Origin: Curtobacterium sp. MCJR17_055
GTDB taxonomy: Bacteria; Actinomycetota; Actinomycetes; Actinomycetales; Microbacteriaceae
Assembly: GCF_003224335.1 (NCBI RefSeq)
Contig: NZ_QKLF01000005.1
Coordinates: 186,001 to 250,000 of the forward strand
Direction: 5' to 3'
DNA: 64,000 bases
The notes beneath the pieces are model-generated. The model was not told the DNA's origin. It did not search any database and saw nothing but the letters and a program-made list of their open reading frames with translations. The first letter of the stretch is position 1. Every line of letters begins with the position of its first letter. A program made the position numbers and the translations under genes. Positions 35,643 to 46,067 of the stretch are shown here, piece by piece.

Positions 35643-36860
35643 CTAGTCGAGCAGGTCGCGCACGACGGCGTCCGCCAGCAGGCGACCCTGCAACGTCAGC
35701 TCCAGGGAGCCGCCGAGCGCAGCCCGACCGTCCACGAGCCCACGTGCGATGAGCCCGGCGACGCGGCTCCGGGCCTCCTGGCGGAGTTCGTCGATGCGCA
35801 GCTCACCGCGCACCCGCGCGGCGAGCAGCACGCGCTCCACGTACCGTGTCTCGGCGTCCAGCGTCTCGCGACCGGCCGCCGGCGACACGTCCTGCAACAC
35901 CCGGTTCGCGTACGCGGCCGGGTGCTTGACGTTCCACCAGCGCGTCCCGGCGACCGCCGAGTGCGCACCGGGGCCGACGCCCCACCAGTCGTGGCCCTTC
36001 CAGTAGGACAGGTTGTGCCGGCTCGCGTGCTGCGGGCCGCGCGCCCAGTTCGAGACCTCGTACCAGTCGTACCCGGCGTCCCGGAGCACCCGGTCCGCGA
36101 GCTCGTACATGTCCGCGGCGAGGTCGTCGTCCGGTGCGGGGAGTTCCCCCCGCGAGACCGCGCGGCCCATCGCGGTGCCGTCCTCGACGATGAGCGAGTA
36201 CGCCGAGACGTGGTCCGGCGCGCAGGCGATCGCGGCGTCGAGCGACGTCCGCCAGTCGTCGAGGGACTCCCCCGGCGTCGAGTAGATGAGGTCGAGGCTG
36301 ACGTCGAGACCCTGCTGCTTCGCGAGGTCGACGACGACCGGCACCCGCTCGGGGTCGTGCGTGCGGTCGAGGGTCGCGAGCACGTGCGGGACCGCGGACT
36401 GCATGCCGTAGCTCATCCGCGTGAAGCCCGCCCGCTGCAGGGTGGCGATCGAGTCGGCGTCGACGGAGTCCGGGTTCGCCTCGGTCGTGACCTCGGCCCC
36501 GGGGACGATGCCCCACGTGTCCTCGATCGCCCTGAGGATCATCGCCAGGTCGGACGCCGGCAGCATCGTCGGGGTGCCACCGCCGAAGAAGACCGTCGAG
36601 ACCGGGCGGCGCGGGATGCCGGAGCGCTCGAGCACCTGGTCGGCGAAGGCAATCTCCCGCAGCGCGTGCCCGGCGTAGTCGTCACGCCGCACCCCGCGGA
36701 GCTCGGACGCGGTGTACGTGTTGAAGTCGCAGTACCCGCAGCGCACCCGGCAGAACGGCACGTGGACGTAGACGCCGAAGGGGACCTCGCCGGTCCCGGG
36801 GGCCGGTTCGACCAGTCCGTCCGCGGGAGCGGGGTCGGCGATCGGGAGAGCACTCGGCAT
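35643..36860 (-). CDS. hemW: Radical SAM coproporphyrinogen III oxidase-like / heme chaperone HemW
   Basis: Radical SAM protein of 405 residues. The 4Fe-4S cluster ligands are Cys37, Cys41 and Cys44 in PFCRVRCGYCDF. The GGGTPTML SAM-binding motif lies near residue 100, and a HemW C-terminal domain follows. The family usually inserts heme rather than oxidising coproporphyrinogen, and the lack of the HemN-specific extra Cys supports HemW. I chose ATG 36860 because GAGAAT (-10-like) is 7 nt upstream; an ATG nine bases further upstream (36869) is an alternative. It converges with the DUF4870 gene and is divergent from the HAD gene. Confidence 0.9.
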   Translation of the reverse strand: MPSALPIADPAPADGLVEPAPGTGEVPFGVYVHVPFCRVRCGYCDFNTYTASELRGVRRDDYAGHALREIAFADQVLERSGIPRRPVSTVFFGGGTPTMLPASDLAMILRAIEDTWGIVPGAEVTTEANPDSVDADSIATLQRAGFTRMSYGMQSAVPHVLATLDRTHDPERVPVVVDLAKQQGLDVSLDLIYSTPGESLDDWRTSLDAAIACAPDHVSAYSLIVEDGTAMGRAVSRGELPAPDDDLAADMYELADRVLRDAGYDWYEVSNWARGPQHASRHNLSYWKGHDWWGVGPGAHSAVAGTRWWNVKHPAAYANRVLQDVSPAAGRETLDAETRYVERVLLAARVRGELRIDELRQEARSRVAGLIARGLVDGRAALGGSLELTLQGRLLADAVVRDLLD

Positions 36861-36880
36861 GGGGTCCATTCTCCGTCATC

Positions 36881-37600
36881 ATGGACGGCATGGAGCACCA
36901 GCCCGTCACTCCCCCGGCCCCCGTCCCCACCACGGTGTTGTGGGACATCGACGGCACGCTCGTGCGCAACGCCGCGTCACCGGGCAACCTGTACCACCTG
37001 GCGCTCGAGCGGGCGCTCGGTCGCGACCTACCGCTGCTCGTCGGCCACCAGCACGGCCGGACCGACGCCGGCATCATCGTCGAGCACGTCCGAGCGCACC
37101 ACCTGGAGGACGAGCTCGTGCCGACGGTGAGCGGGCACCTGCGCGACCTGTCGGAGGAGCGTCACCGGTCCGGGGACCGCCGCACACCCGCCCCGGGCGC
37201 GATCGACCTCGTCCGGCACTTCGCCGCGATCGGCTGGCGGAACGGCCTGCTCACCGGCAACTCCGCCCACCGTGCCCGGATCAAGCTGCTCGGCGCGGGC
37301 TTCGACGTCGACGCCTTCGACTGGGACCACTCGTACTTCGGGGACGAGCAGGTCGAGCGGTCCGGGGTGACGGCCCTCGCGGCCGCCGCACTCAGCGGGA
37401 CCCGGGCGGTGATCGTCGGCGACACGCCCCGCGACGGCGAGGCCGCGGACGCCGTCGGGATCCCGTTCCTCGCGGTCGCGACCGGCGTCTACGACGTCGA
37501 CGCACTCCGGGCGACGAGCGCTGTGGCGGTCGCCCGCGACTGCGTCGCGGACGCACGCCTCATCGAGGACGCGATCGCGCGTCTCGCGCCGCTGGCCTAG
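36881..37600 (+). CDS. HAD family hydrolase (phosphoglycolate phosphatase-like)
   Basis: A 239-residue haloacid-dehalogenase-type phosphatase. Motif I is LWDIDGTLV, with nucleophile Asp22 and acid/base Asp24. Motif II is LLTGNSA and motif IV VIVGDTPRDGEAA. The cap domain is the small helical type. Substrate is not identified; Gph-like members act on phosphoglycolate or pyrophosphate. ATG 36881 is chosen; an in-frame ATG at 36890 would drop three residues. It is divergent from hemW with very little space between, so the two promoters overlap. Confidence 0.88.
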   Translation: MDGMEHQPVTPPAPVPTTVLWDIDGTLVRNAASPGNLYHLALERALGRDLPLLVGHQHGRTDAGIIVEHVRAHHLEDELVPTVSGHLRDLSEERHRSGDRRTPAPGAIDLVRHFAAIGWRNGLLTGNSAHRARIKLLGAGFDVDAFDWDHSYFGDEQVERSGVTALAAAALSGTRAVIVGDTPRDGEAADAVGIPFLAVATGVYDVDALRATSAVAVARDCVADARLIEDAIARLAPLA

Positions 37601-37630
37601 GGAGGGGTGACCGGAGCGTCGGACCCGCTG

Positions 37631-37654
37631 CGGGCCTCCAGGCCGGGAGGCCCG
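37631..37654. terminator. Bidirectional hairpin between the HAD and DUF1990 genes
   Basis: 9-bp perfect stem CGGGCCTCC with GGAGGCCCG and a 6-nt loop, placed between two convergent genes. It shares the GGAGGCC core; no U run on either side. Confidence 0.55.
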
Positions 37655-37698
37655 ACGTCGGTCCGTCAGGTGGGTCGCCCGGGTGGGTGACGGCCTGG

Positions 37699-38339
37699 TC
37701 AGTCGCCGCGCAGGGCGGCGAGGTACTTCTCGGCCATCACGCGCTGCTGGCGGCGCACCAGGGGGGCCACGAAACGCCACTTCCGGCTCGCCGGCTGCGA
37801 GAACTGCCGGACCTGCAGCCACACCGACCCGTCCGGCGTGCGCTCGACGACGAAGGACTCCTCGCCCGACAGCGGGTGCCCCTCGAGGGTGCCGTAGGCG
37901 AAGCCCTTCCGGTCGCGCTCGTCGATGATCGCCACGACCCGCACCGGTGCGTGCACCGTCTGCCCGAACGCGTGCATCGTCAGCGTCGCCGTCGTGCCCG
38001 CCGTCACGAGCGGTGTGCCGTCCGGCGCGGTCCGCTCGACCCGGGCCGACCCGATGGAGGCCGGGGCGATCGGGACGCCGTGCTCGTCGAACGTGACCGG
38101 GTTGTACCGCACCTCGTCGTCCTCGGGCGCGTCCTCGACCCGCACGCCCATGCCGCTGCGCTCCTGGATCTGCCACGTGAGCGCCTGCATCACGGCGGTC
38201 TCGAAGCGCTGGTCACCGTGCCCGATGCGGGCGCGGGACTCGGCGGGCGTGAAGCCCTCCGGCGGGTAGGTCATCAGGTCCGAGGCCTGGGTGGCGCCGA
38301 CCGCGCCGTAGGTCAGCGCCGTCCGGTGCTGCCCGCGGC

Positions 38340-38343
<4 letters not shown>
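37699..38343 (-). CDS. DUF1990 family protein
   Basis: A 214-residue protein of the DUF1990 family, seen in Actinobacteria and plants. The family's LTYGAVGAT start and central [20 protein letters not shown] motif, plus the C-terminal [24 protein letters not shown], are complete. The fold is related to the START/polyketide cyclase group, but no reaction is known. Starts at GTG 38343 and overlaps the lepA stop by 4 nt, so it is translated together with LepA. Why it sits beside an elongation factor is unclear. Confidence 0.87.
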
Positions 38344-40187
<1,844 letters not shown>

Positions 40188-40272
40188 GGTTCCTCGGGGT
40201 GGGTCGGACGGTCCGACGATTGTCCCATGCTCGCGCCTCGGCGGCGCGCAGTGTGCGGGTGTCCGTGGACGG

Positions 40273-41412
40273 TCAGGGCGTCGGCAGGGCCCCGAGACCG
40301 CGACGGAGGTCCTCCGGCGTCGCCGCGAGACAGACGCGGATCCAGCCCTCGCCGGTCCGACCGAACGCGCTGCCCGGTGCGACGGCGACCCGCTCACGCT
40401 GCAGGAACGCGAGCGCCCATTCGGCGACGTCCCCGTCCGTCGCGTGCGACACGTCGATCCAGAGGTAGAACGCGCCCTTCGGGTCGTTGTAGCGGATGCC
40501 GGCGGCGTCGAGCACGCCGGTCGCGACCTCCAGGTTCCGGCGGTAGTGCTCGCGGGCGTCCTGCACGGGCGAGTGGTCGCCGACGATCGCCGCGAGGGCG
40601 GCCCACTGGTCGGGTTCGGCCACGCAGCTGATGATCGACTCCTGCACGGTCCGCATCGTCGGACCGAGGCCCTTCGGGGTCACGAGGTACCCGACCCGGA
40701 CGCCGGTCATCGCGTACGTCTTGCTCAGCGAGAAGGCTGAGAACACCCGGTCGTCCTCGTCGAGCGACGCCAGGCTGACGTGCCGGGTGCCGTAGGTGAA
40801 GTACTCGTACACCTCGTCGCTGATCACCCACAGGTCGTGGCGCTTCGCGAGGGCCAGCAGGTCCCGCAGCGTCTGCTCGCCGAAGACGGAGCCGAGGGGG
40901 TTGGAGGGCGAGTTGACGACGATGGCGCGCGTGTGGTCGGTGATCCGCGCCTCCAGGGCGGCCAGGTCGGGCTCGAAACCGTGCGCCGGCGACAACTGGT
41001 ACGGCACCGGGTCGGCACCGATGATGTGCGCGTTCATCGTGAAGGTCGTGTACCCGGGATCCGGCACGAGGACCTCGTCCCCGGGCGAGAGCACGAGCGT
41101 CATCGCGGTGAACAGCGCCTGCGTCGCCCCGACCGTCACCCACACCTGCTCGAGGTCGACGTCCACCCGGTTCTCGCGCCGGAGCTTCTCCTGGATCGCC
41201 TGGCGCAGCTGCGGGATGCCGCCGTTCGGGCCGTAGTCGGTGCGGTCCTCGGCCCATGCGCGGCGGGCGGCGTCACCGATGTGCTTCGCGACCGGGACGT
41301 CCGGCTCGCCGATCACGAGCATCGTCACGTCGTCGAGGAGTGACGCCTGCTCGAAGACCCGGCGGATGCCCGAGGGCGGGACGGTGTCGATGCGGGGCGC
41401 GAGGGACGGCAT
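40273..41412 (-). CDS. Pyridoxal phosphate-dependent aminotransferase, class I/II
   Basis: A 379-residue aspartate aminotransferase-fold enzyme. The PLP lysine is in [16 protein letters not shown], with the phosphate-binding Arg close by. [10 protein letters not shown] and [11 protein letters not shown] motifs of the AspC-like clade are present, as is the C-terminal Arg in EGWIRVCLA. Substrate is not determined. The ATG at 41412 lies 6 nt after TACGGT, a leaderless layout; an in-frame GTG upstream is less likely. It is divergent from rpsT. Confidence 0.9.
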   Translation of the reverse strand: MPSLAPRIDTVPPSGIRRVFEQASLLDDVTMLVIGEPDVPVAKHIGDAARRAWAEDRTDYGPNGGIPQLRQAIQEKLRRENRVDVDLEQVWVTVGATQALFTAMTLVLSPGDEVLVPDPGYTTFTMNAHIIGADPVPYQLSPAHGFEPDLAALEARITDHTRAIVVNSPSNPLGSVFGEQTLRDLLALAKRHDLWVISDEVYEYFTYGTRHVSLASLDEDDRVFSAFSLSKTYAMTGVRVGYLVTPKGLGPTMRTVQESIISCVAEPDQWAALAAIVGDHSPVQDAREHYRRNLEVATGVLDAAGIRYNDPKGAFYLWIDVSHATDGDVAEWALAFLQRERVAVAPGSAFGRTGEGWIRVCLAATPEDLRRGLGALPTP

Positions 41413-41418
41413 CCCGTC

Positions 41419-41424
41419 ACCGTA
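41419..41424 (-). promoter_or_regulatory. -10 hexamer of the aminotransferase gene
   Basis: The complement reads TACGGT, followed by 6 nt to ATG at 41412. No Shine-Dalgarno sequence. Confidence 0.45.
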
Positions 41425-41463
41425 ACCCGTCACGATCCCGCCGCGTGTCCGACGTGTTGCGCT

Positions 41464-41492
41464 TTGGTGACGCGGGGTCGGCCTGGTAACGT
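41464..41492 (+). promoter_or_regulatory. Promoter of rpsT
   Basis: -35 TTGGTG and -10 TAACGT are separated by exactly 17 bp. This is the best paired promoter in the window. The leader is about 105 nt long. Confidence 0.6.
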
Positions 41493-41506
41493 TGCTGGCT
41501 GGCTTA

Positions 41507-41535
41507 CGCGTTCCGTCGCCCACGGGTGGAACGCG
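41507..41535 (+). promoter_or_regulatory. Leader hairpin of rpsT
   Basis: Perfect 8-bp stem CGCGTTCC with GGAACGCG and a 13-nt loop, 69 nt before the rpsT start. Ribosomal-protein mRNAs are often autoregulated through such leader structures; no homology to a known one is claimed. Confidence 0.45.
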
Positions 41536-41603
41536 ATGCGACGAAGGGCCCCTCTACCCGGGATCGCAACCACCCGTCCGAGACGAAACCAGGAGCAACA
41601 CGC

Positions 41604-41864
41604 ATGGCGAACATCAAGTCGCAGCTCAAGCGCATCAAGACCAACCAGAAGGCCACCGACCGCAACAAGGCGTACAAGTCGGAGCTGAAGACGTACATCC
41701 GTCACACCAACGAGGCCATCGCCTCGGGCGACAAGGACAAGGCCGTCGCCGCCCTGTCGCTCGCCGCGAAGAAGCTCGACAAGGCCGTGAGCAAGGGTGT
41801 CATCCACAAGAACCAGGCCGCGAACCGCAAGTCGGCCATCGCGAAGAAGGTCTCCACGCTCTGA
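41604..41864 (+). CDS. rpsT: 30S ribosomal protein S20
   Basis: An 86-residue, Lys-rich, all-helical protein that binds 16S rRNA early in 30S assembly. The signature [22 protein letters not shown] and the C-terminal [19 protein letters not shown] fit S20 exactly. AGGAG lies 9 nt upstream of the ATG. It has its own promoter, a structured leader and a strong terminator, so it is a single-gene unit. Confidence 0.97.
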   Translation: MANIKSQLKRIKTNQKATDRNKAYKSELKTYIRHTNEAIASGDKDKAVAALSLAAKKLDKAVSKGVIHKNQAANRKSAIAKKVSTL

Positions 41865-41881
41865 TCTGAGTCGCTGACGAC

Positions 41882-41914
41882 CGAAGGCCCTGCACCGGTG
41901 GTGCGGGGCCTTCG
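41882..41914 (+). terminator. rpsT terminator
   Basis: CGAAGGCCCTGCACC pairs with GGTGCGGGGCCTTCG over 15 positions (one mismatch/wobble) around a 3-nt loop, followed by a short T-rich stretch (TCGTTC). Strong intrinsic terminator 17 nt past the rpsT stop. Confidence 0.85.
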
Positions 41915-41940
41915 TCGTTCCCGGGTGCTGCGGCGCGGCC

Positions 41941-41999
41941 GCGGTGCGGTGCGGTGCGGTGCGGTGCGGTGCGGTGCGGTGCGGTGCGGTGCGGTGCGG
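41941..41999. repeat. Pentanucleotide tandem repeat (GCGGT)n, about 11.8 copies
   Basis: A pure 5-bp tandem array of GCGGT between rpsT and holA, ending in GCGG. Such a pure array in a bacterium expands or shrinks by slipped-strand replication. It lies outside any credible gene. Confidence 0.95.
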
Positions 42000-42132
42000 C
42001 CGCGCGGCGTCAACTGGTTTCCGCCCGCCGGATCCGGTCCACACCACGGGGATCAGCGGTTCGAACGGGAAGTCGTTGTGCGCAGCCGGACGGAACCGCG
42101 GCTGGTCGAGGTCGGCGCGTGGGGCGCCGTCG

Positions 42133-42247
42133 GTCGGCGCGCAGGCGCCGCGGCATCGACGGTCGGCGTGCAGATGCGGCGGCATCGGGGTCGGCGCGCA
42201 GACGCGGCGGCATCGGCGGTCGGCGCGCAGACGCGGCGGCGCCGACG
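42133..42247. repeat. 29-bp tandem repeat, 4 copies
   Basis: Four head-to-tail units (42133-42161, 42162-42189, 42190-42218, 42219-42247) starting GTCGGCGCGCAGACGCGG, with 1-5 changes between copies and one 28-bp copy. Between convergent gene ends, not in a gene. Confidence 0.85.
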
Positions 42248-42256
42248 CTCGGCCGG

Positions 42257-42282
42257 GAGGCCCGGAAGCGTCAGCGGGCCTC
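42257..42282 (-). terminator. holA terminator hairpin
   Basis: GAGGCCCG pairs with CGGGCCTC over 8 bp, one arm lying inside the last codons of holA. It carries the GGGAGGCC core. No U run. Confidence 0.45.
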
Positions 42283-43290
42283 GCCGCGCCGGGCGATGGT
42301 GCGGACCATGAGCTCGAGGGCGAAGTGCGCGTCACGGGAGCCGCCCTTCACGGCGGCGTCCGCCTCGGCGATGCTCGTGATCGCGTTCGCGAGGCCGGCT
42401 TCGCTCCACCCGGCGACGTCCCGTTGAGCGCGCTGCACCTGCCACGGCGCCAGGCCGAGCGCGGAAGCGGCCTGCCCGCTCGAGCCGCGGAAGGAACTCA
42501 CCTTCGCCATCGTGCGGATCTTGCTCGCGAAGGCGGCGACGATCGGGACCGGTGCCTCACCGGTCGCGAGGGCGTGCCGCAGTTCGACGATCGCCGGGGC
42601 GGACCGACCGGCGAGGGCGATGTCCGCCACCTTGAACGCGTTCGTCTCGACCCGGCCGCCGTAGTACTTGTCGACCGTGCGGTCGGTGATCTCGTCGGCT
42701 TCGTCGGCGAGGAGCTGCCGGCACGCGGCGGCGAGTTCGGCGAGGTCGTCGGCGAACGCGGCGACGAGTGTCCGCACCGCCGACGGCGCGATCTTCCGAC
42801 GGGCGGCGCGGAACTCCGCGTTGACGAAGTCGATCCGGTCGGTGTCGCGCTTGATCTCGTCGCACTGGACCTCGATGCCGCCACCGACCCCGCTGCGGAT
42901 GGTGTCGAGGAGCTTCTTGCCCCGCACTCCCCCACCGTGTCGGAGCACCAGGGTGACGTCGTCGGCGGGACCCTGGAGGTACGAGATGCTCTCGGTGATG
43001 AAGGCGTCCGTGCACTTCTCGACGTTCGTGACGCGCACGAGACGGGGTTCGCCGAACAGGGACGGGCTCGCCAGGGTCGCCAGCAGGCCCGGGGCGTACT
43101 GGTCGGCCTCGAGGTCGTGGACCTCGAGTGCCGGGTCCTCACCGACGAGCAGGTCGCGCAGCATGCCGATCGAGCGCTCGGCCAGGAAGGTCTCGGCACC
43201 GGTGACCAGGACGACCGGGGCGGGACGGATCGCCGACCACGGGACCTGGTCGATCTTCGCTGCGGCGCGCGCGGGCTTCTTGGCGGGCAT
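42271..43290 (-). CDS. holA: DNA polymerase III subunit delta
   Basis: Clamp-loader delta subunit of 339 residues. The N-terminal Walker-like domain begins PAPVVLVTGAETFLAERSIGML; the delta subunit usually does not bind ATP. The lid domain and C-terminal collar region, including LAPWQVQRAQRDVAGWSE and ALELMVRTIAR, match HolA. The start is ATG 43290. TAGGAT about 75 nt upstream could be a -10 but has no -35. The comEC open frame overlaps this whole region in another frame; the HolA frame is the convincing one because it has family homology throughout. Confidence 0.92.
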   Translation of the reverse strand: MPAKKPARAAAKIDQVPWSAIRPAPVVLVTGAETFLAERSIGMLRDLLVGEDPALEVHDLEADQYAPGLLATLASPSLFGEPRLVRVTNVEKCTDAFITESISYLQGPADDVTLVLRHGGGVRGKKLLDTIRSGVGGGIEVQCDEIKRDTDRIDFVNAEFRAARRKIAPSAVRTLVAAFADDLAELAAACRQLLADEADEITDRTVDKYYGGRVETNAFKVADIALAGRSAPAIVELRHALATGEAPVPIVAAFASKIRTMAKVSSFRGSSGQAASALGLAPWQVQRAQRDVAGWSEAGLANAITSIAEADAAVKGGSRDAHFALELMVRTIARRGEAR

Positions 43291-46067
43291 GCGGGTCCTT
43301 CCGGTGGTGCTGGGCGGCGACGCCGGCCCTCCCGCTGCACGGTCGGCAGCGGTCGGGGTCGCCTCGATCCTACGGGCGTCAGCCGACGGCCCGGGCCGAC
43401 GACGGAGACCGGGGCTGCGGGCCTGCTGCCGGTGCGGCGGATGCCCTCGTCCGGACCGTCGTCGTCATCGTGGCGCTCGGTCCACACCTCGAGCGGGCGA
43501 GGACCGGCCGGACCGGCGCTTCCGCCGGGAGCACCGTCATCGGCACCGTCGCCCCCGTCCGTCGGCTCTCCGCCCCGGATGACGATCGTGCCCGACCGGT
43601 CCGTCCGGTACGGGGTGGTGCCGGCAGCGACGAGCATCTCCAGCGCCCGCTCCGTCGGGTGCCCGTAGTCGTTGTCCGCCCCGACGCCGATCAATCCGAC
43701 ACGGGCGGCGAGCACGCGGTAGAGGTCCGGATCCTGGTCGGCGGATCCGTGGTGCGCGACCTTCACGACGTCCACCGGGGACAGGGTCTCCGGTGGCGCC
43801 GTCCGCAGGAGCCGCCGTTGCGCGTCCTCCCCCAGGTCCCCGAGCAACAGCGCCGTCGTGCACCCCGGGCAGCGCCGGCCCGGTGCCGGGTCGATCCGTA
43901 GGACGATGCTCGCCGCGTTGCCCGAACGGTCGTCGCCCGCTGGTGGCCAGGTCACCCGCCACCGCAGGTCGCCGAGCACGCCCCCGGTCCCGTCGGCGGC
44001 GCGGCGGACGTCGACACCGGCCGTGCGGAGCTCGGACACCACGCGCACGTCCGCGGGCCGGCCGACCGGTCCGACGAGGGCGATGTCCACCTCACCCGCG
44101 ACCTCGTCGACCGCACCGACGTGGTCACGGTCGAAGTGCGTCAGGACGAGCAGGTCGATGTGCTCGACGCCGAGCAGGGTGAGGCACGCCCGGAGTCGCT
44201 CAGGGTCGTCGCCGGTGTCGACCAGTGCCGTCTGCCCGTCGCTCCTGAGCAGGGTCGCGTCGCCCTGGCCGACGTCGCACATCGCGGTGGTCCAGCCCGT
44301 CGGCACCGTACTGCGGACGAGCACGTCGGGCACGGTGACCGCACCGACACCGAGGACGACCGTCACCGCCGCTCCGACACAGGCCAGCCGTCGGACCCGC
44401 CCTGGACGGAGCACCGCGACCACCAGCGCGGCGCAGACCACGGTCGCGAGGAGGACCCCGACCGGGGCAGCCGGCCACGGGGCCGAGGCCGCCGGCAGTG
44501 CCGCGGCGCGGTCCGCGATCTCCCCGATGCCGGCGGCGGGGACCCACCCGACCGTCGCGAGGAGCTGCGCTCCGGACGGCCACAGCGGGGCGAGGAGGCA
44601 CGCCACGAGCCCCACGACGGTCGCGACCGGTGCGAGCACCTCGGCGAGCAGGTTGGCCGGCACGGCGTAGGTCGGTAGCGTGGGAGACAGCGCGACCGTG
44701 ACGGGCCAGCACGCGATCTGTGCGGCGACGGGCACGGCGACCGCGGCGGCCACCGGGGGCCAGAACCGCCGCGTGAGCAGCTCCGTCAGCGGTGGGCCGA
44801 GGACCACGATCCCGGAGGTCGCCAGGACCGAGAGCATGAACGCCGGTGACCGCGCCACCCACGGGTCGGCGACGAGCATCCCGATGGCCGCGAGCGCGAC
44901 GAGCGGCACACCGCGTACCGGCCGCCCGGTCACGTGCACGACGAGCGCCACGATGGCCATCACTGATGCCCGGGTGATGGACGGGTCCGGCCGCACGAGC
45001 ACCACGAACCCGAGCAACACCACGACGGCAGCGCCGGCACGCGCCGCACGAGGAGCACCGACCGCCCGTCCGAGCAGCACCACCAACGCGACGATGACGG
45101 CGCAGTTCGACCCGGAGACGGCAGTGAGGTGGGTCAGGGCAGCGGCTTCCATGGCGCGCTCGGTGTCCGCGTCGAGTCCGGACCGGTCGCCGATGGCCAA
45201 CCCGCGGAGCAGTGCGGCACCGGGTTCCGGCAGGTCGGCGGTGACGGCGACGAAGGCGGACCGGGCGGCTGCGGTGCCGCCGAGCAGGCCGTGCGGCGGT
45301 GCGGCCGGACCGAGGTCACCACGGACGAAGAGGACGAACGCCGTCGGCGCTCCGGGCTCGTCGGCCTCGAGCTGACCGCGCACCTGGACGACCGACCCGG
45401 CCGCGAGCGCCTCCCGACGCGGTTCGTCGAGCGCGGGCACGATCCGGACCGGGACGCGCAGGCCGTCGTGCCGCGGGGTGCGCGCTCCGACCGCCAGGAG
45501 CGTCCCGACCACGGACCGGTCCGCGGGCGGGAGGTCACGGTCGAGACGCACCTGCGCGTGGACGGTCCGGCCGGACACGGCGCGGACCGCCGCTGGCTCT
45601 CGTCGTCCCTGGCCCACCGCGACCGCCACGGACACCAGAGCGACGAGGAGCGCGGCCGTGAGCACCAGGGCCGCCACTGCCCGCACCGAGGCGGTCACAC
45701 CCGGTCCGGAGGGTCGTCGGTCGACGGCGAGGCTGCCCGACCGCGCCGGTCCCTCCCGGCGTCGGAGCACGACCGTCACGAGCGCCACCACTGCCACAGC
45801 GGCCGCCCCCGCACCGATCCAAGCAGCTGCATGGGGAGCGCCGACCACGAGCGCGACGACGACCCACGTGCCTGCGGCCGGCCCGGCGAGCCGGAGATCG
45901 GCCACGGAGGCGCGCTGCCCCCGGCCAGCCGCGACCGGGACGGCACCGTGGACGTCGAGGTCGCGTGCGCGCGGTTCGTGCGGCGCCGTCCGAGGCGTCT
46001 GCACCCCCGTCGACCCCGTGCTCGCACCCGTCGACCCCGTGCTCGCACCCGTCGTCCTCGTGTTCAC
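42498..46067 (-). CDS. comEC: ComEC/Rec2 family competence protein, C-terminus runs into holA
   Basis: Channel protein for DNA uptake. Residues about 1-110 hold two hydrophobic spans and a run of GASTGST repeats. An OB-like domain, a competence domain with about ten membrane spans (about 250-550), and a metallo-beta-lactamase-like domain with LTHFDRDHVG and VAHHGSADQD follow. Recognisable homology ends near position 43530. The frame has no stop there: it continues without family similarity through 43290-42498, entirely antiparallel-frame to holA. Another minus frame has stops at 43379 and 43370, just before holA, so a single frameshift is likely. The start ATG overlaps the comEA stop by 4 nt. 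Confidence 0.75.
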   Translation of the reverse strand: MNTRTTGASTGSTGASTGSTGVQTPRTAPHEPRARDLDVHGAVPVAAGRGQRASVADLRLAGPAAGTWVVVALVVGAPHAAAWIGAGAAAVAVVALVTVVLRRREGPARSGSLAVDRRPSGPGVTASVRAVAALVLTAALLVALVSVAVAVGQGRREPAAVRAVSGRTVHAQVRLDRDLPPADRSVVGTLLAVGARTPRHDGLRVPVRIVPALDEPRREALAAGSVVQVRGQLEADEPGAPTAFVLFVRGDLGPAAPPHGLLGGTAAARSAFVAVTADLPEPGAALLRGLAIGDRSGLDADTERAMEAAALTHLTAVSGSNCAVIVALVVLLGRAVGAPRAARAGAAVVVLLGFVVLVRPDPSITRASVMAIVALVVHVTGRPVRGVPLVALAAIGMLVADPWVARSPAFMLSVLATSGIVVLGPPLTELLTRRFWPPVAAAVAVPVAAQIACWPVTVALSPTLPTYAVPANLLAEVLAPVATVVGLVACLLAPLWPSGAQLLATVGWVPAAGIGEIADRAAALPAASAPWPAAPVGVLLATVVCAALVVAVLRPGRVRRLACVGAAVTVVLGVGAVTVPDVLVRSTVPTGWTTAMCDVGQGDATLLRSDGQTALVDTGDDPERLRACLTLLGVEHIDLLVLTHFDRDHVGAVDEVAGEVDIALVGPVGRPADVRVVSELRTAGVDVRRAADGTGGVLGDLRWRVTWPPAGDDRSGNAASIVLRIDPAPGRRCPGCTTALLLGDLGEDAQRRLLRTAPPETLSPVDVVKVAHHGSADQDPDLYRVLAARVGLIGVGADNDYGHPTERALEMLVAAGTTPYRTDRSGTIVIRGGEPTDGGDGADDGAPGGSAGPAGPRPLEVWTERHDDDDGPDEGIRRTGSRPAAPVSVVGPGRRLTPVGSRRPRPLPTVQREGRRRRPAPPEGPACPPRSPRAPQRRSTRSRGRRSVPPRSSWSPVPRPSWPSARSACCATCSSVRTRHSRSTTSRPTSTPRACWRPWRARPCSANPVSCASRTSRSARTPSSPRASRTSRVPPTTSPWCSDTVGECGARSSSTPSAAGSVAASRSSATRSSATPTGSTSSTRSSAPPVGRSRRRRCGHSSPRSPTTSPNSPPRAGSSSPTKPTRSPTARSTSTTAAGSRRTRSRWRTSPSPVGPPRRSSNCGTPSRPVRHRSRSSPPSRARSARWRR
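46009..46050. repeat. 21-bp tandem repeat inside the comEC 5' end
   Basis: Two identical 21-bp units (46009-46029, 46030-46050) plus a degenerate third encode the heptad GASTGST in the N-terminus of ComEC. Frame-preserving length. Confidence 0.7.

Larger units (their letters stand above)
41915..42270. other. Intergenic region rpsT-holA, repeat rich
   Basis: About 350 bp without a credible gene. It contains the GCGGT array (41941-41999), a unique stretch (42000-42130), and a 29-bp tandem repeat (42133-42247), then the hairpin at the holA end. Open frames across it merely translate the repeats. Confidence 0.7.

Noticed and set aside
41941..42247. Repeat-encoded proteins of the RCGAV type in the rpsT-holA gap.
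   Set aside because: The frames just translate the tandem repeats, no start signal precedes them, and they have no counterpart in known families.
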